Below, one piece after another: positions 62,550 through 64,000 of a stretch of 64,000 nucleotides of DNA. Made by a program: the position numbers and the translations under genes. A model generated the notes under the pieces. The model was not told where the DNA came from. It worked only from the letters and a program-made list of their open reading frames with translations, and searched no databases. Numbering within the stretch: position 1 is the stretch's first letter; each line of letters starts with the position of its first letter. The DNA is taken from positions 23,150 through 87,149 of the forward strand of contig CASIAW010000006.1 of NCBI GenBank assembly GCA_949372875.1, read 5' to 3'. This stretch comes from Candidatus Poseidoniaceae archaeon (lineage in GTDB: Archaea; Thermoplasmatota; Poseidoniia; Poseidoniales; Poseidoniaceae).

Positions 62550-63802
62550 ATGGCACCCAGAGCCGTGGAAGAACTCAAGGCTGAGGCGCTCAACTGTGAG
62601 CCATGGCGGGAGGAATCGGATGGCTCCACCGGCTCCAAAATCGGGACCTACAAAGCCCGTTTGCATAACGATGACATTTGGCGTGACGAAAACAACGACG
62701 CATTGAATTTGAGCGCGAGCGATCTCGAACGCCACGAATACTGCCCAATGTCATGGGCGCTCTCCCGAGAGGGGAATTCTGGCCAGGGCGAGGCGATTGA
62801 AGCCGGGGCCCAAAAGCACGCCGAAATTCATGAGCAAATGGAATCGTTCAAAGAAATGAAATCCTCAGTGCGTCGAGCAACAATCATCTGGACATGGTGG
62901 TTTTCAGTGACTGTGGCTTTTGTCATCGATGGTATTGCGTTCAACTACATCGACGATGTGCGTACGGACCCCCTTGATCTTCGCCCGATACCTCGCATTG
63001 TGGGCCTTGGTGCTGCTGATCGCTGGACTGATTGCGACCTACTTGCCATGGCGAAAGTGGCTGGGATGGAATGAAACCGTGCCCAAACAGATCACGAATC
63101 ATCAGCGAGCACGATGAAATCCAACCGGTGTTTGAACAACCAAATTTCATTGGTGGCTGGTTTGAAGCTGGGCGGACTGAGGTTTCTCTCTTCTTTGGAG
63201 CCATTGTCTTGGGCTTGCACGCCATCGCTCTTGCCGGCGCGAACGACCGTTCCCAGGCTACGTTCATTCTCTTCATCACCGCCATGGGTTGGACCTTTGC
63301 TGCCTCTTGGCAACTGCAGAAGGTTCTGTTGTCAGAAAACGCCTTGGAACTGCTTCGAAAGGATGTGGATTTGGAGCCGATCACGAAGTGGCCTACTCCG
63401 ATGATGACGCCTCGACAAACCTCCTCGTCGACAGCATGACCGGGCTGCGTGGAAGGCCTGATCAAATTGTGATTGTTGATGGTGAATTCATTCCTGTGGA
63501 ACAAAAGACCGGCAAAGTCCCAGCGAAGCCACATCCTATCACACCGAATGCAGGTGTTGGCCTACCTTCACCTTGTCGAGGTAAGCACCAAGAAAAGTTC
63601 ACCTTACGGCGTGATCCGCTATGGAAAGGAAAACCTGCATCAAATCGATTGGACGAGTGCAGGCCAAACAAGAACTGTTTTCATGCCATCTCCGAGATTC
63701 AACGGTTGATGGTCGAAGGTGGAGCAAAGAGAAACCATCGAACGACCAGGCAAATGTAGGAATTGCTCTCGGAGGTACGCTTGCACCGAGTCACTGGTGT
63801 GA
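62550..63802 (+). CDS. Cas4/RecB-like nuclease with inserted membrane helices (frameshifted)
   Basis: Pieces in several frames build one protein of about 415 residues. The first part has LSASDLERHEYCPMSWAL (Cas4 first cysteine) and AGAQKHAEIH (motif I His). Then four hydrophobic helices: IIWTWWFSVTVAFVIDGIAF, ARYLALWALVLLIAGLIATY, LFFGAIVLGLHAIALAG and TFILFITAMGWTFAASW. The nuclease core resumes with GLRGRPDQIVIVDG (motif II Asp), IPVEQKTGKVP (ExK), MQVLAYLHLVE (QxxxY) and ends RPGKCRNCSRRYACTESLV, the remaining three cysteines of a Fe-S cluster. All catalytic and cluster residues are present. It is not near any CRISPR array. Confidence 0.78.
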
Positions 63803-64000
63803 ATTCACAAGCACACATTCATTCGGTGGGTACATCATGCAGGTGTTTTGAACGCTTACGGTGATTGTGAAGGAGTCCTGTGCAGCAGTGCCTGGTATGC
63901 CAAAACCACGTGCCTCCACCGAGAGGGTCCATTCTCCAATTGCAAGCGTTGGATCAGGCGTGATGGTGACGGTGATCGGTTGAACATCTTCGCATTCATC
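63791..64000 (-). CDS. C-terminal end of a secreted Ig-like protein, partial
   Basis: The frame enters from the right window edge and stops at 63791, overlapping the nuclease gene by 12 nt. The visible 69 residues (VQPITVTITPDPTLAIGEWT; LSVEARGFGIPGTAAQDSFT) form one beta-sandwich-like domain with cysteines and no membrane anchor at the end. The rest lies outside the window. Confidence 0.6.
   Translation of the reverse strand, partial: DECEDVQPITVTITPDPTLAIGEWTLSVEARGFGIPGTAAQDSFTITVSVQNTCMMYPPNECVLVNSHQ

Noticed and set aside
62550..63802. A CRISPR-Cas locus next to the Cas4-like gene
   Set aside because: No cas1, cas2, effector genes or repeat-spacer array lie in the window.

Overview
The window looks like a piece of a marine planktonic euryarchaeon, most likely Marine Group II (Candidatus Poseidoniales, Thermoplasmatota). 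Reasons: an archaeal information-processing set (EF-1alpha followed by uS10, eS8, SRP19, family-B DNA polymerase, a GINS51-like protein, an MCT-1-like PUA protein, pantoate kinase of the archaeal CoA pathway), type-II tRNA-Leu, bacterial-like metabolic genes, and many very large secreted proteins with acidic Ca-binding thrombospondin-type-3 (TSP3) repeats and single C-terminal anchors. This is inferred from gene content; no phylogeny could be run.

Layout. 1-4.5 kb: two minus-strand secreted TSP3 proteins, the first cut by the window edge. 4.6-9.2 kb: a possible SRPBCC protein overlapping an archaeal homologue of the CDIN1/C15orf41 nuclease, then pantoate kinase, a redoxin, a 43-residue zinc ribbon and an Lrp regulator. 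9.3-14.1 kb: enolase, a four-fasciclin plus cupredoxin surface protein and small genes. 14.1-25.8 kb: dense housekeeping block (PUA protein, FAH hydrolase, eS8, SRP19, IlvE, PolB, PKD lipoprotein, pyruvate kinase, EF-1alpha, uS10, GINS51). 25.8-32.3 kb: one giant surface protein preceded by nested palindromes. 32.3-43.0 kb: tRNA-Leu(CAA), DUF2071 protein, phosphoglycolate phosphatase, P1B metal ATPase with an ArsR-like regulator and a triple zinc ribbon, an 821-residue coiled-coil protein and an anchored propeller/TSP3 protein.

43.0-49.3 kb is an accessory block: two AT-rich orphan membrane-protein genes, a pair of about 107-bp direct repeats each lying just downstream of a minus-strand gene, and a composite propeller + TSP3 + PGF-anchor gene broken by many single-base indels. 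49.4-64.0 kb reads as a GC-richer segment holding GST, GDP-mannose dehydratase, two glycosyltransferases, a ThiF/E1-like + JAMM cluster, a beta-oxidation pair, four winged-helix regulators, tRNA-dihydrouridine synthase, uS2 and a Cas4-like nuclease with membrane helices inserted into its fold. Many genes here carry frameshifts, including the essential uS2 gene, so most of these indels are probably sequence errors.

The items I consider most worth pursuing are the E1-like/JAMM cluster (52.6-55.0 kb), the membrane-inserted Cas4-like nuclease (62.55-63.80 kb), the CDIN1 homologue (5.1-6.2 kb) and the duplicated 107-bp element (43.07 and 44.27 kb). No rRNA, CRISPR array, transposase or integrase was found.
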